Below are positions 45,455-54,769 of a stretch of 64,000 nt of DNA, one piece after another. Within the stretch, counting starts at the first letter, position 1. Every line of letters starts with the position of its first letter. The notes under the pieces were generated by a model. That model was not told the DNA's origin, did no database searches, and saw only the letters and a list, made by a program, of their open reading frames with translations. Source of the stretch: DATFVA01 sp963764235 (GTDB taxonomy: Bacteria; Bacteroidota; Ignavibacteria; Ignavibacteriales; Ignavibacteriaceae); assembly GCA_963764235.1 (NCBI GenBank), contig CAVXRO010000008.1, forward strand, positions 381,582 through 445,581, in the 5' to 3' direction. Both the position numbers and the translations under genes were made by a program.

Positions 45455-47470
45455 TCATTCCCAATCGTCTTCGAGGAGCCAGCCTTCCGCAAGTTCCTGC
45501 TTAATTCCGGTAATGAACCGTGAAGGTTTTGAAAGCGTCATTCCTGCTTCACGGTCGAACATATTCATAGGGTAGGAGATAAATAAATTCTGCTTTGCCC
45601 TCGTTGAAGCCACATACATCAGCCTTCTCTCTTCTTCTAATGCATCTATGCTTTCAGCGGAACGGTACGAAGGAAAAAATCCTTCAACCGCGTGAATGAT
45701 GAATACAGAATGCCATTCTAATCCTTTTGCGGAATGTATCGTGGAAAGTGTGAGAAATTCTTCTTCTTTATCGGCGGGACCAATATCGATGACACTGTCG
45801 ATGATAGGTTCAATAGCCATATCTGCAAGCAGTGTATCAAGTGTTTTATAATTTTCCGATATATTCTGGAATATTTCGAGGTCCTTATTACGTTTATTAA
45901 AATCGTCGTACTTCTGCTTGAAGATAGGGTGGTAGTAATCAAGCACCATCTGAAGTTTCTCTGAAGGTAAAGACTTTTCTGTATGAAGTTTATATAGCAG
46001 CTGGAAGAGATTTACCATCCTGTCATTGTATTTAAAGGATGGCTGCTGATCGGGACTCGATTTAATCGACAGTCTCGCCAGGGCAAGCTCATCAAGTATC
46101 TTCTGTGCTGTCTTTGGTCCTACTCCTTCATGAAGGAGCAGCACCCTGTACCAGCTGACAATGTCTTTCGGATTCGCGGCAATCCTTAAGAAAGCAAGTA
46201 CATCCTTTATATGTGCCGTTTCGATAAACTTAATACCACCGAATTTCTGAAAAGGGATATTCGCCTTTCCAAGTTCTATCTCAAGATCAAAAGAAAAGAA
46301 AGATGACCTGAAAAGGACGGCTATATCATTTAGCGGAACGCCTTCCTCTCTTAGCTCAAGAACTTTCTCTACGATAAACTTCGACTGCAGGTTCTCCGTT
46401 GAAGCCGCAATAATATTGGGTAAAGCTCCGCCCGGTTTTCTTGTATAAAGATGTTTCTCATATTTCTCGGCAGCGCTCTCAATAATGTGATTGGTAAAAT
46501 CTAGTACCGGCTGAATGCTTCTGAAGTTCTCCTCAAGTTTAATGATCTTAACGTTCTTAAAGAGCTTAGGGAATTCCATAATGTTTTTGAAGTTAGCACC
46601 CCGGAAGGAGTAAATTGACTGGGAATCATCTCCTACCACCATTACATTGTTGTTGTGCTGGGTCAGTCCCTGTACTATATCAGCCTGCAGCTTGTTGGTA
46701 TCCTGGTACTCATCAACCATTACGAAATTTATTGTGGACAGTAAAGACTTTGCTCCGGGAGAAAGTTCCTGAAGAAATATGTTCAGGTATACCAGCAGAT
46801 CGTCATAATCAAATAGATTATTCTTCCTCTTATATTCCCTGAAGACCTTATTAATCGCCAGCATTTTATCGAGCTGTTCAATAAAATGAGGGTAGTCTTC
46901 CTCCACAATCTCCTCAATCCTCCTGCCGGTATTCACGCTTAGACTGAATACTTTATTTAGAGTCTGCTTATTGGGGAATCGTTTTTCTTTACCTACCAAT
47001 CCCGATTGGTTCCTTATCAGGTTGATCACATCCTCACTGTCGCCCTGGTCGAGTATAGTGAACGAAGGATTAATACCTAAGGCTTTAGCGTATTTGCGCA
47101 AAGTCAGGTTGGCAAACGAATGGAACGTGCCTCCTCTTATCTTCGCACACCGGTTGTCGAGCAGGATCGACGCCCGGTTCATCATTTCGTTCGCGGCTTT
47201 ACGTGTGAAGGTGAGCAGCACAATTGACTGAGGATCATAACCCAGCTCAACGAGCCTGGCTACCCTGAATACCAGCGTTCTTGTTTTTCCAGTTCCTGCA
47301 CCGGCAATGATAAGGTATGGGCCCTCTAAAGCAGACGCAGCCTCATACTGTGCCGGGTTAAGTTCATTCTGATAATTAATAGTAAAACGGGACTCATCCA
47401 TCTCACGTTTAATAAAACCGGACTGTCCCGTTTCGTTTATTCGTTTTAGCTTATATTTTTTCTGAATCAT
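45455..47470 (-). CDS. UvrD/PcrA/Rep-type superfamily 1 DNA helicase
   Basis: A 671-residue 3'-5' DNA helicase. Motif I is IIAGAGTGKT, preceded by the Q-motif LNPAQYEAA. Ia is LLTFTRKAANEM. II is VMVDEYQDTNKLQ, and III is VVGDDSQSIYSFRGA. IV is LEENFRS, V is STIHSAKGLEW and VI is EERRLMYVASTRAK. All helicase motifs are intact. The C-terminus is shorter than in PcrA and lacks the Tudor-like tail. It is the last of three overlapping genes with floA and the EWH-repeat protein, which is an unusual setting for a repair helicase. Confidence 0.93.
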   Translation of the reverse strand: MIQKKYKLKRINETGQSGFIKREMDESRFTINYQNELNPAQYEAASALEGPYLIIAGAGTGKTRTLVFRVARLVELGYDPQSIVLLTFTRKAANEMMNRASILLDNRCAKIRGGTFHSFANLTLRKYAKALGINPSFTILDQGDSEDVINLIRNQSGLVGKEKRFPNKQTLNKVFSLSVNTGRRIEEIVEEDYPHFIEQLDKMLAINKVFREYKRKNNLFDYDDLLVYLNIFLQELSPGAKSLLSTINFVMVDEYQDTNKLQADIVQGLTQHNNNVMVVGDDSQSIYSFRGANFKNIMEFPKLFKNVKIIKLEENFRSIQPVLDFTNHIIESAAEKYEKHLYTRKPGGALPNIIAASTENLQSKFIVEKVLELREEGVPLNDIAVLFRSSFFSFDLEIELGKANIPFQKFGGIKFIETAHIKDVLAFLRIAANPKDIVSWYRVLLLHEGVGPKTAQKILDELALARLSIKSSPDQQPSFKYNDRMVNLFQLLYKLHTEKSLPSEKLQMVLDYYHPIFKQKYDDFNKRNKDLEIFQNISENYKTLDTLLADMAIEPIIDSVIDIGPADKEEEFLTLSTIHSAKGLEWHSVFIIHAVEGFFPSYRSAESIDALEEERRLMYVASTRAKQNLFISYPMNMFDREAGMTLSKPSRFITGIKQELAEGWLLEDDWE

Positions 47471-48075
47471 CTACGCAAATATTTGGGCTTTCCAAGAATT
47501 TCTGATACTACAATATAATCCTGCAGGGCCTGAGGAGAATATAATTTTTTCCGCAAATCATCGAAGGGATAAGGCACTTCCTTATTCCGGTCCGCAAGCA
47601 TACGTTCAAACCTTTCGGCTTCTCTTTCAATAGCTGAATCAACAACTGTTGACTTCTTATACTCTGTAATACTGTGCCAGCTCTTATCAAGCTGATGTTC
47701 TTTGAGCGATTGCTCGTGCCACTCTTCTTCTTCGGTGTGCCATTCACTGTCCTCCGTGTGCCATTCCTTATCTTCTGTGTGTTCTTCAACAGGGACTTTC
47801 CTCATCTCAGCTTTTTCGATATCTGATTCCATCTTCCGCTGACCCGTATAATCACTTTCTCCTTTGAACAAACCTTCGATCTCTTTAAGGATATCGTATT
47901 CACCCTGCCTTCCCTCCTGTTCATAACCGGGAGAAGAATAGTTATTTCTTGTAGGTTCGTCCGGTGAATTTGAAGGACGCGGAGGCGGTTTACCTTTATC
48001 CTTTTTCTTAAATAAGGAATTAAGGAAAGCAAAGATTATAAACAGGTAAATAAGTATCTGAATATAGTCGCCCAT
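47467..48075 (-). CDS. Membrane-anchored protein with EWH heptad repeats, unknown function
   Basis: A 202-residue protein with no family I recognise. A membrane segment (about residues 5-22: IQILIYLFIIFAFLNSLF) is followed by a basic, proline-rich linker (KKKDKGKPPPRPSNSPDEP). A charged region contains three near-perfect seven-residue repeats, EDKEWHT / EDSEWHT / EEEEWHE, then two weaker copies ending in SWHS. The last 60 residues look like a short globular tail. The histidines and acidic residues could bind a metal. Its ATG overlaps the last base of floA and its stop overlaps the helicase start, so all three are cotranslated. A role in floA-dependent membrane organisation is inference. Confidence 0.8.
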   Translation of the reverse strand: MGDYIQILIYLFIIFAFLNSLFKKKDKGKPPPRPSNSPDEPTRNNYSSPGYEQEGRQGEYDILKEIEGLFKGESDYTGQRKMESDIEKAEMRKVPVEEHTEDKEWHTEDSEWHTEEEEWHEQSLKEHQLDKSWHSITEYKKSTVVDSAIEREAERFERMLADRNKEVPYPFDDLRKKLYSPQALQDYIVVSEILGKPKYLRR

Positions 48076-49064
48076 CAGCTGTCTTTATCCTTTTTTCTCT
48101 CAGGTTTGGAAATAGCGTTTCTCATATCTGTATCTGATTGAATATTCTTCATCCCGTAATAATCCATAATTCCGAGATTTCCTGATCTGAATGCCTCTGC
48201 CATTGCTTTAGGTATTTCAGCTTCGGCCTCTACTACTCTTGAACGCTGTTTTGCTACTTCAGCAATATTTTCCTGCTCAGTTGCTACTGCCGCAGCTCTT
48301 CTTTCCTCAGCCTTGGCCCGAGCAATCTTCAAATCAGCCTCAGCCTGGTCGGTCTGCAGTTTTGCACCGATATTCTCGCCAACATCAACATCCGCAATAT
48401 CTATTGAAAGTATCTCAAATGCAGTACCTGAGTCAAGTCCTTTTGCAAGGACACTTTTCGAGATTCTGTCGGGATTCTCAAGCACATGCTTATGAGAATC
48501 ACTTGAACCGATTGTAGACACTATTCCTTCACCTACCCTCGCCAGTATCGTTGCTTCACCGGCTCCTCCGACAAGTCTCTCAATATTGGCACGAACAGTA
48601 ATTCTGGCGATTGCCTTCAGCTGGATGCCGTCTTTTGCAACAGCAGCAACCACCGGCGTCTCGATTACTTTGGGGAGGACTGACATTTTGACAGCTTCTA
48701 AGACATCACGGCCTGCCAAATCTATCGCAGTTGCACGCTCAAATGTCAGTCCCAGGTTAGCTTTATCAGCCGAAACCAGCGCATTGATGACTTTTACAAC
48801 ATTTCCGCCTGCCAGGTAGTGGGCTTCCAGTTTATTTTGTTCAACCTTTATTCCGGCCTTGGTTGCAGTAATCATGCTTCTAACGAGCACTACAGGAGGA
48901 ACCTTTCTAAGGCGCATTCCTATCAGATCCTTGAAGATCTTTAATTTTACCCCCGAAAAATATGCTGTAATAAACAGTCCTATTGGGACAAAATAGAGGA
49001 AAACGATTAAAAAAAGGATTATTGCTATTATAATGACGATTGATAGACCGGTTAAGGCTTCCAT
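48075..49064 (-). CDS. floA: Flotillin-like SPFH protein FloA
   Basis: A membrane-microdomain scaffold of about 329 residues. The N-terminal membrane segments lie at about 5-30 (LSIVIIIAIILFLIVFLYFV). The SPFH domain follows (VPPVVLVRSMITATKAG, GGNVVKVINALVSADKANLG, ATAIDLAGRDVLEAVKMSV, VRANIERLVGGAGEATILAR in pieces). The coiled-coil flotillin end has AKAEERRAAAVATEQE. GNLGIMDYYGMKNIQSDT near the C-terminus matches FloA/YqfA. A frame extending to 49127 would add 21 mostly hydrophilic residues before the natural start. ATG 49064 has GGGAGA upstream, so I prefer it. Confidence 0.92.
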   Translation of the reverse strand: MEALTGLSIVIIIAIILFLIVFLYFVPIGLFITAYFSGVKLKIFKDLIGMRLRKVPPVVLVRSMITATKAGIKVEQNKLEAHYLAGGNVVKVINALVSADKANLGLTFERATAIDLAGRDVLEAVKMSVLPKVIETPVVAAVAKDGIQLKAIARITVRANIERLVGGAGEATILARVGEGIVSTIGSSDSHKHVLENPDRISKSVLAKGLDSGTAFEILSIDIADVDVGENIGAKLQTDQAEADLKIARAKAEERRAAAVATEQENIAEVAKQRSRVVEAEAEIPKAMAEAFRSGNLGIMDYYGMKNIQSDTDMRNAISKPERKKDKDS

Positions 49065-49458
49065 GCCAGATCTCCCAAGAATTTTTAATTGGATTTTAAT
49101 TTTAATATATATTTGCTTTATTAGCAATGAAAGGACAGTATTTTAGACAGATATCTTTTTTTTCGAGACAATTTGATTTGAACAGGAGTTGGGATTTCAG
49201 TTCAATAATTGATTTCAGCTACGCATGCAACCTGCCTCACTTTCAATGGTATAATAATTGTTTAATTATCTGTAAAGAATGAACCCGATGTAGAATTTTA
49301 TGGTTTTGAGGAAGAAAGAAAATTTTAGTAATTATAAATAATCATAAATGAGGGATTTTTTGAATTTTTGCTTAGCTTGATTGCAGAAATATCTATTTAT
49401 ATATTAACAAGAGAGTTAGCAGAAGAGTCAAAACCTCATTTGAAAGTAAGGAAGCATT
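49065..49458. promoter_or_regulatory. Divergent regulatory region between floA and clpC
   Basis: A 394-base gene-free region. TTGATT and TATTTATAT near 49378-49401 form a plausible promoter about 60 bases before clpC. I see no CIRCE or CtsR-type heat-shock operator. The clpC start follows AAGGAAG at 49449-49455. Confidence 0.4.
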
Positions 49459-51969
49459 ATGGATGGAAATTTCTCAGATAGACTTCAGGATGTGATCAGG
49501 TTAAGTCGTGAAGAAGCATTACGGCTGGGCCATGATTATATCGGAACTGAGCACTTATTGTTAGGAATAATCAGGGAAGGACAGGGAGTAGCTGTAAGAA
49601 TTCTAAGGAATCTCGACTGCGATCTTATGAAACTGAAAAAAGCAATCGAAGACACTGTTAGAACTTCAGGCGGCACCCTCACAATTGGAAATATACCGCT
49701 TACGAAACAAGCTGAAAAGGTATTGAAAATTACGCAGATTGAATCGAAAATTTATAAGGCGGATGTTATCGGAACGGAGCATTTACTTTTATCGCTTCTC
49801 AGGGATGAAGACAATATTGCTACACAGATACTGCACCAGTTTAACGTAACTTACGATTCTGCCAGGGCCGAACTTAATTCTATGCTCAGCAGCAAGAATC
49901 CGAAAGATCCTGCCGGAGCAGTTCCGCCTGCTGATAAGAAAGTAGAAAGAACAAAAACTCCTGTACTTGATAACTTCGGACGCGATCTCACCAAGTTCGC
50001 ACTTGAAGATAAACTTGATCCGGTTGTGGGCAGGGAAAGAGAAATAGAACGTGTTGCGCAGATCTTAAGCAGGAGAAAAAAGAACAATCCTGTGCTGATC
50101 GGAGAACCGGGTGTAGGAAAAACTGCAATCGCTGAAGGTCTTGCCTTAAGGATTATGCAGAAGAAAGTTCCCCGTATACTTCAGGAAAAAAGGGTTGTTA
50201 CACTTGATCTTGCAGGACTGGTAGCAGGAACAAAATACCGCGGGCAGTTTGAAGAAAGAATGAAAGCGTTGATGAATGAGCTGGAAAAAGCGAAAGAAGT
50301 TATTCTTTTCATCGATGAGCTTCATACAATTGTAGGTGCCGGCGGCGCTTCAGGTTCTCTTGATGCCTCGAATATGTTTAAGCCAGCACTTGCACGCGGC
50401 GATATACAGTGCATCGGTGCAACTACCCTTGATGAATACCGCAAGTATATCGAAACAGATGGTGCACTCGACAGAAGGTTCCAGAAGGTTATGGTTGAAC
50501 CGCCCAGTTATGAAGAGACTCTGCAGATACTTAACAACATTAAGTTTAAATATGAAGAGCATCATCACGTACGTTACAGTTCGGATGCAATTGATTCGGC
50601 CGTACGCCTCAGCAACAGGTATATAACCGACAGGCATCTTCCCGATAAAGCAATTGACGTAATTGATGAAGCCGGTTCAAGAGTTCATATGGGCAACTTT
50701 GAAGTTCCCCAGGAAGTTCTCGACCTTGAAGACAGCATAGAAAAAGTAAGAGTTGAAAAAGCTACTGTTGTAAAAAGGCAGGATTATGAAGAAGCTGCCC
50801 GTTTAAGAGACAAGGAAAGAAATCTTCAGTCGGATCTCGAAATTGCACGCAGGGAATGGGAAGCAAAGACAAAGGATATCGTACACGACGTTAGTGAAGA
50901 GGATATAGCCACGGTTGTTGCGATGATGACGGGTATTCCTGTTAACCGTGTAGCGCAAACCGAATCCGAAAAGCTGCTTAATATGACCGACGCATTGAAG
51001 AAACAGATCGTAGGTCAGGATGAAGCAGTCGGAAAGCTTACAAAAGCTATACGCAGAACAAGAGCAGGATTAAAGAGTCCGAACAGACCCATTGGAAGCT
51101 TTATCTTTCTTGGTCCCACAGGAGTTGGTAAAACCGAGTTATGTAAGGCTCTTGCCCGCTACCTGTTCGACAGCGAGAACGCACTCATCAGAATCGATAT
51201 GAGCGAGTATATGGAGAAATTTTCACTGTCAAGACTCGTTGGAGCGCCTCCCGGATACGTCGGATACGAAGAAGGCGGTCAGCTTACTGAGAAAGTACGC
51301 AGAAGACCATATTCGGTTGTTCTCTTTGATGAGATCGAGAAAGCTCACCCGGATATATTCAGTATACTTCTGCAGGTTCTGGATGACGGAATGCTTACTG
51401 ACAGTCTCGGTAGAAAAGTTGATTTCAAGAATACTATAATAATTATGACATCGAACATCGGTGCAAGGGATATCAAGAACATCAGTTCATTCGGTTTCGG
51501 CGGTGAGGATGCAGCCAACAGGTATGCAAGTCTAAAGAACACCGTTGAAGAAGCAATGAGGAAGCTATTCAATCCTGAATTCCTGAACCGTGTTGATGAA
51601 ACAATTGTATTCAGAAACCTTGAAAAAGAAGATATCCTTCAGATCATTGATATCGAAATGCAGGATCTTATGAAGAATATTCACGATAATAAGATGGAGC
51701 TTACACTTGATCAGACGGCGAAAGAATTCCTGGTTGAAAAAGGATTCGATCAGAAATTCGGTGCCAGACCATTGAGACGTGCTATCCAAAAGTATGTGGA
51801 GGATCCGATTGCTGAAGATATACTCAGAGGCAAGTTCAAAGAAGGATCTCATATTGTAGCAAAATATGTTGAAAATATGGAAGAGCTTATTTTCGTGATA
51901 GAGAATATGGATATTAACATTACCGATGAAGAGGAACAACAGCCCGGTAAAGGTGAATCCGGCTCATAA
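49459..51969 (+). CDS. clpC: ATP-dependent protease ATPase subunit ClpC
   Basis: An AAA+ unfoldase that feeds ClpP. The Clp_N repeats cover residues 1-145 (EALRLGHDYIGTEHLLLGII, VIGTEHLLLSLLRDEDNIA). The first AAA domain has GEPGVGKTA near residue 215, VLFIDELHT and GATTLDEYRKYIE. The UVR-motif coiled coil (about 425-460: DYEEAARLRDKERNL) is the hallmark of ClpC against ClpA/ClpB. The second AAA domain has GPTGVGKTE near 552, LFDEIEKAHPD and the ClpP-contact neighbourhood GFG. At 836 residues it is full-length and intact. It is followed by a clear terminator at 52005. No mcsA or mcsB gene is adjacent. Confidence 0.96.
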   Translation: MDGNFSDRLQDVIRLSREEALRLGHDYIGTEHLLLGIIREGQGVAVRILRNLDCDLMKLKKAIEDTVRTSGGTLTIGNIPLTKQAEKVLKITQIESKIYKADVIGTEHLLLSLLRDEDNIATQILHQFNVTYDSARAELNSMLSSKNPKDPAGAVPPADKKVERTKTPVLDNFGRDLTKFALEDKLDPVVGREREIERVAQILSRRKKNNPVLIGEPGVGKTAIAEGLALRIMQKKVPRILQEKRVVTLDLAGLVAGTKYRGQFEERMKALMNELEKAKEVILFIDELHTIVGAGGASGSLDASNMFKPALARGDIQCIGATTLDEYRKYIETDGALDRRFQKVMVEPPSYEETLQILNNIKFKYEEHHHVRYSSDAIDSAVRLSNRYITDRHLPDKAIDVIDEAGSRVHMGNFEVPQEVLDLEDSIEKVRVEKATVVKRQDYEEAARLRDKERNLQSDLEIARREWEAKTKDIVHDVSEEDIATVVAMMTGIPVNRVAQTESEKLLNMTDALKKQIVGQDEAVGKLTKAIRRTRAGLKSPNRPIGSFIFLGPTGVGKTELCKALARYLFDSENALIRIDMSEYMEKFSLSRLVGAPPGYVGYEEGGQLTEKVRRRPYSVVLFDEIEKAHPDIFSILLQVLDDGMLTDSLGRKVDFKNTIIIMTSNIGARDIKNISSFGFGGEDAANRYASLKNTVEEAMRKLFNPEFLNRVDETIVFRNLEKEDILQIIDIEMQDLMKNIHDNKMELTLDQTAKEFLVEKGFDQKFGARPLRRAIQKYVEDPIAEDILRGKFKEGSHIVAKYVENMEELIFVIENMDINITDEEEQQPGKGESGS

Positions 51970-52004
51970 TATTGTGTGAGTGGTTACTTACCGTAAACAC
52001 TGAG

Positions 52005-52036
52005 AGGCGTATTTCTTTTAATACGCCTTTTTTTTA
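52005..52036 (+). terminator. Intrinsic terminator after clpC
   Basis: A 9-base perfect stem (aggcgtatt 52005-52013 with aatacgcct 52020-52028), a six-base loop and a T-run of eight or more. Confidence 0.93.
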
Positions 52037-52085
52037 TTTAAATTTCATACGGAAAAATGTCATTCTGATGGCAACTTGTCATTCT

Positions 52086-52108
52086 GAACCTGCCTGACGG
52101 CAGTCAGG
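52086..52108. repeat. Dispersed palindromic repeat, copy 2
   Basis: gaacctgcctgacggcagtcagg is the same element as at 35409-35430, here with a perfect CCTGAC-GGCA-GTCAGG hairpin. It is preceded by two gtcattctga-like direct repeats (near 52056 and 52078). It lies between the clpC terminator and phhB. Confidence 0.7.
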
Positions 52109-52161
52109 CTCGTTTCAGAATCTTAACGAAATAGAATAATTGTAACCAACAAACGGAGGCG

Positions 52162-52443
52162 ATGATGCAGGTACTTGACGAATCTAACATTAACCAAAGA
52201 ATAGGCAGTCTGAAAGGCTGGGAATACAAGAACAGGCAGCTGGGGAAAGAGTATGAACTTAAAGATTTTAAGGAAGCTCTGAGCTTTGTAAATAAAGTAG
52301 GAGACCGGGCTGAAGAAATGGATCATCATCCCGATATCTTTCTGCACGACTGGAATAAGGTGAAAATAACAATTTCCACACACAGTGCCGGCGGTGTTAC
52401 CGAAAATGATTTTAAGCTGGCTGAGAAAATCGAAAATATCTGA
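52162..52443 (+). CDS. Pterin-4a-carbinolamine dehydratase
   Basis: A small enzyme (93 residues) that dehydrates 4a-hydroxytetrahydrobiopterin, as PhhB does alongside phenylalanine hydroxylase. In bacteria without that partner it may serve other pterins. The family signature is intact: EEMDHHPDIFLHDW and KVKITISTHSAGGVTEND, with the catalytic histidine pair HH. The ATG (tandem ATG at 52162/52165) follows AACGGAGGCG closely. It opens a run of three tightly packed genes (phhB, TPR, pyrE). No aromatic amino acid hydroxylase gene is visible in the window. Confidence 0.94.
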   Translation: MMQVLDESNINQRIGSLKGWEYKNRQLGKEYELKDFKEALSFVNKVGDRAEEMDHHPDIFLHDWNKVKITISTHSAGGVTENDFKLAEKIENI

Positions 52444-52445
52444 GA

Positions 52446-52757
52446 ATGAACAAACGATTGGAAGGACTGCTGGAATTTTATAAAAAGGATCCGAACGATC
52501 CTTTTACTTTATACGGACTCGCACTGGAATATATGTCGAAACAGCAGTTTGACAGCGCGGAGAAATATTTCAATCTGCTGCTGGTTAATGATCCGGATTA
52601 TGTACCGGGTTACCTTCAGTATGCACAGCTGAAAGAAAAACAGGACAAAATTGATGAAGCAAAACAGCTTTACACCAGGGGAATTGAAGCAGCAAACAAA
52701 ACAGGCGATAAAGAATCTGCAAAAGAAATGGAGGATTTCCTAAGTGATCTCGAATGA
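52446..52757 (+). CDS. Small TPR-repeat protein
   Basis: A 103-residue protein made almost entirely of tetratricopeptide repeats. Two to three repeats are visible: PFTLYGLALEYMSKQQFDSA, YLQYAQLKEKQDKIDEAKQL and AANKTGDKESAKEMEDFL. No signal peptide or other domain is present. It starts two bases after phhB and overlaps pyrE by 14 bases. Partners are unknown; TPR proteins usually mediate protein contacts. Confidence 0.85.
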   Translation: MNKRLEGLLEFYKKDPNDPFTLYGLALEYMSKQQFDSAEKYFNLLLVNDPDYVPGYLQYAQLKEKQDKIDEAKQLYTRGIEAANKTGDKESAKEMEDFLSDLE

Positions 52758-53328
52758 AATTGATATTCTTGATATCTTCAAAAAAACCGGTGCTTTACTG
52801 CAGGGACATTTTCTTCTAACATCCGGAAGGCACAGCAATATGTATTTTCAGTGTGCCAAAGTTCTTCAGTATCCCGAATATACAGAGCAGGTCTGCCGTA
52901 TAATTGCTGAGTATTTTAAGAACTATGAAATTGATACAGTTATTTCGCCTGCTATGGGCGGGATCATTGTCGGGCAGGAAGTTGCACGTCAGCTGAACAA
53001 AAGATCCATCTTTGCAGAAAGAGAAGACAAGAAATTAACTCTGAGAAGAGGCTTCTCCATAGATAAAGGGGAGAAAGTATTAGTTTGCGAGGATGTAGTC
53101 ACTACCGGAGGATCTGTTTTTGAGGTAATTGATATTGTGAAAGAGCAGGGCGGGGAGGTAGTAGGAGTAGGATTCATAGTGGACCGCAGCAATGGAAAGG
53201 TTGATTTCGGGTATCCTCAGAAAAGTACAATGAAAATGGAAGTTATTTCGTATTTGCCTGACGAATGCCCGCTCTGCAAAGAAAATATTCCTCTTGTCAA
53301 ACCGGGATCGAGAAAAGTGATAGTCTGA
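52744..53328 (+). CDS. pyrE: Orotate phosphoribosyltransferase
   Basis: Joins orotate to PRPP to form OMP in pyrimidine synthesis. The orotate-binding region is LTSGRHSNMYFQCAKVLQYP. The loop KRSIFAEREDKKLTLRRGFS follows. The PRPP motif VLVCEDVVTTGGSVFEVID is near residue 115. The C-terminal extension CPLCKENIPL is common in this phylum. The start is GTG 52744, inside the TPR gene's end, giving MISNEIDILDIF. At 194 residues it has normal length. Confidence 0.96.
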   Translation: MISNEIDILDIFKKTGALLQGHFLLTSGRHSNMYFQCAKVLQYPEYTEQVCRIIAEYFKNYEIDTVISPAMGGIIVGQEVARQLNKRSIFAEREDKKLTLRRGFSIDKGEKVLVCEDVVTTGGSVFEVIDIVKEQGGEVVGVGFIVDRSNGKVDFGYPQKSTMKMEVISYLPDECPLCKENIPLVKPGSRKVIV

Positions 53329-53374
53329 TTTTTTTTATTTTTGGATATGTTCAAATTATTATTCCGGATTGACA

Positions 53375-54643
53375 ATGAAAACCATTCTTATTTTTCTGTT
53401 TGCATCATTTACCCTGTTTCCTCAGGTCAATTTCGACAATTATTTTACAGATAAAACTCTTCGGGTTGATTATTTCCATACAGGCGATAGTCTTAATGAT
53501 TCTTATTCAATAGATGAGCTTAAAGAAGAGCCCTACTGGGGAGGATCGAAGACCAGTCTTATCGATTCTTTCGACTATGGCCGCTATGAAGTAAAAGTAT
53601 ATGACCAGGAGGAAAATAAATTAATCTTCTCGCACACCTATTCTACATTATTTGATGAGTGGCAGACAACCGATGAGGCTAAACATACTGCAAAAACATT
53701 CAGTGAAACTGTTACGATGCCCTTTCCGAAGGAGAAAATAAGAATTGAGTTCTACAGCCGCGACAGGATGAATGCTTTGCACAAGAAATTCGAATACATT
53801 GTCGATCCCGATAATTATTTTATTTCTCCGGAAAGACGGCTTGAATATCCTTCGTTTGAAGTGGTTCATAATGGTGATCCTGCAGTAAAAGTAGATATTG
53901 TAATACTGCCCGAAGGATACAAAAAAGATGAGATGGATGACTTTAAAGCCGACTGCAAAAAATTTGCTGATTATCTTTTTAATGTTTCCCCATATTCTGA
54001 AAATAAGGATAAGTTTAATATATGGGGAGTTGAAGCACCCTCGCCTGAAGAGGGGACGGATATTCCTGCCAGGAGAATATGGAATAAGACCTTGATGAAT
54101 ACTCAGTTTTATACTTTCGATCTTGAAAGATACTTAATGACCTCTGATTATAAATCGGTGCGCGATCTGGCTGCAAATGCTCCGTACGACCAGATATACA
54201 TACTGGTCAACTCTGGCAAGTACGGAGGAGGGGCCATTTACAATTATTATTCTGTATGCGTTAACAATAATATGTTCAGCGAATACGTATTTTCTCATGA
54301 ATTTGGACATGGATTTGCCTTCCTTGCAGACGAATACTACACCTCAGATGTTGCTTACAATGATTTTTACCCCCTGAATGTTGAACCCCTTGAACCAAAT
54401 ATTACTACGCTGGTCGACTTTGAATCAAAATGGAAAGATATGGTTGATGAGGATACGCCTATACCTACCCCTGCCACTTCAGAATACTCAGATAAAGTCG
54501 GGGCTTTTGAAGGAGGAGGTTACGTGGCAAAAGGTGTATACCGGCCGATGGAGGACTGCAGTATGAAAACCGCAACCGTGAATAATTTTTGTCCCGTCTG
54601 CAAACGGGCAATCCAGCAGATGATTGATTTTTTAACTAATTGA
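53375..54643 (+). CDS. Secreted M64-family metallopeptidase
   Basis: A 422-residue exported zinc peptidase. Signal peptide MKTILIFLFASFTLFPQ is at the start, followed by the M64 N-terminal domain. The zinc motif HEFGHGFAFLADEYY (H-E-x-x-H plus downstream acidic ligand) is near residue 310. GADIPARRIWNKT-like GTDIPARRIWNKT marks the family's substrate region. A cysteine pair (DCSMKTATVNNFCPVCKRAI) closes the protein, as in this family. A TTG two codons upstream is possible, but the ATG at 53375 gives the better signal peptide. There is no T9SS tail, so it is periplasmic or exported another way. Confidence 0.9.
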   Translation: MKTILIFLFASFTLFPQVNFDNYFTDKTLRVDYFHTGDSLNDSYSIDELKEEPYWGGSKTSLIDSFDYGRYEVKVYDQEENKLIFSHTYSTLFDEWQTTDEAKHTAKTFSETVTMPFPKEKIRIEFYSRDRMNALHKKFEYIVDPDNYFISPERRLEYPSFEVVHNGDPAVKVDIVILPEGYKKDEMDDFKADCKKFADYLFNVSPYSENKDKFNIWGVEAPSPEEGTDIPARRIWNKTLMNTQFYTFDLERYLMTSDYKSVRDLAANAPYDQIYILVNSGKYGGGAIYNYYSVCVNNNMFSEYVFSHEFGHGFAFLADEYYTSDVAYNDFYPLNVEPLEPNITTLVDFESKWKDMVDEDTPIPTPATSEYSDKVGAFEGGGYVAKGVYRPMEDCSMKTATVNNFCPVCKRAIQQMIDFLTN

Positions 54644-54654
54644 AAATTGAGCGG

Positions 54655-54769
54655 ATTTAGCGAATAATTTCGTAAATTCGTCAACTCATTAATTCGCTAA
54701 TTTTTTAATCCGTGAATTTGCTCAATTCGCAAATTCTCAAATTCGCTTAATTCGCAAAATTCGCTAAAT
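54655..54769. repeat. Degenerate AATTCGC-repeat tract with inverted ends
   Basis: The tract contains at least eight copies of (A)ATTCGC or a one-base variant at 9-12 base spacing. Its ends are perfect inverted copies, atttagcgaat (54655-54665) and attcgctaaat (54759-54769). It lies between the M64 peptidase and the next gene. Confidence 0.6.

Noticed and set aside
47690..47790. Tandem repeat DNA as a CRISPR-like array
   Set aside because: It is a 21-base-period coding repeat (EWH heptads) inside an open frame; there are no spacers and no cas genes.
54655..54769. AATTCGC tract as a CRISPR array or origin DnaA boxes
   Set aside because: Repeats are 6-7 bases with irregular 9-12 base spacing and no unique spacers. 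They do not match the DnaA box TTATNCACA.
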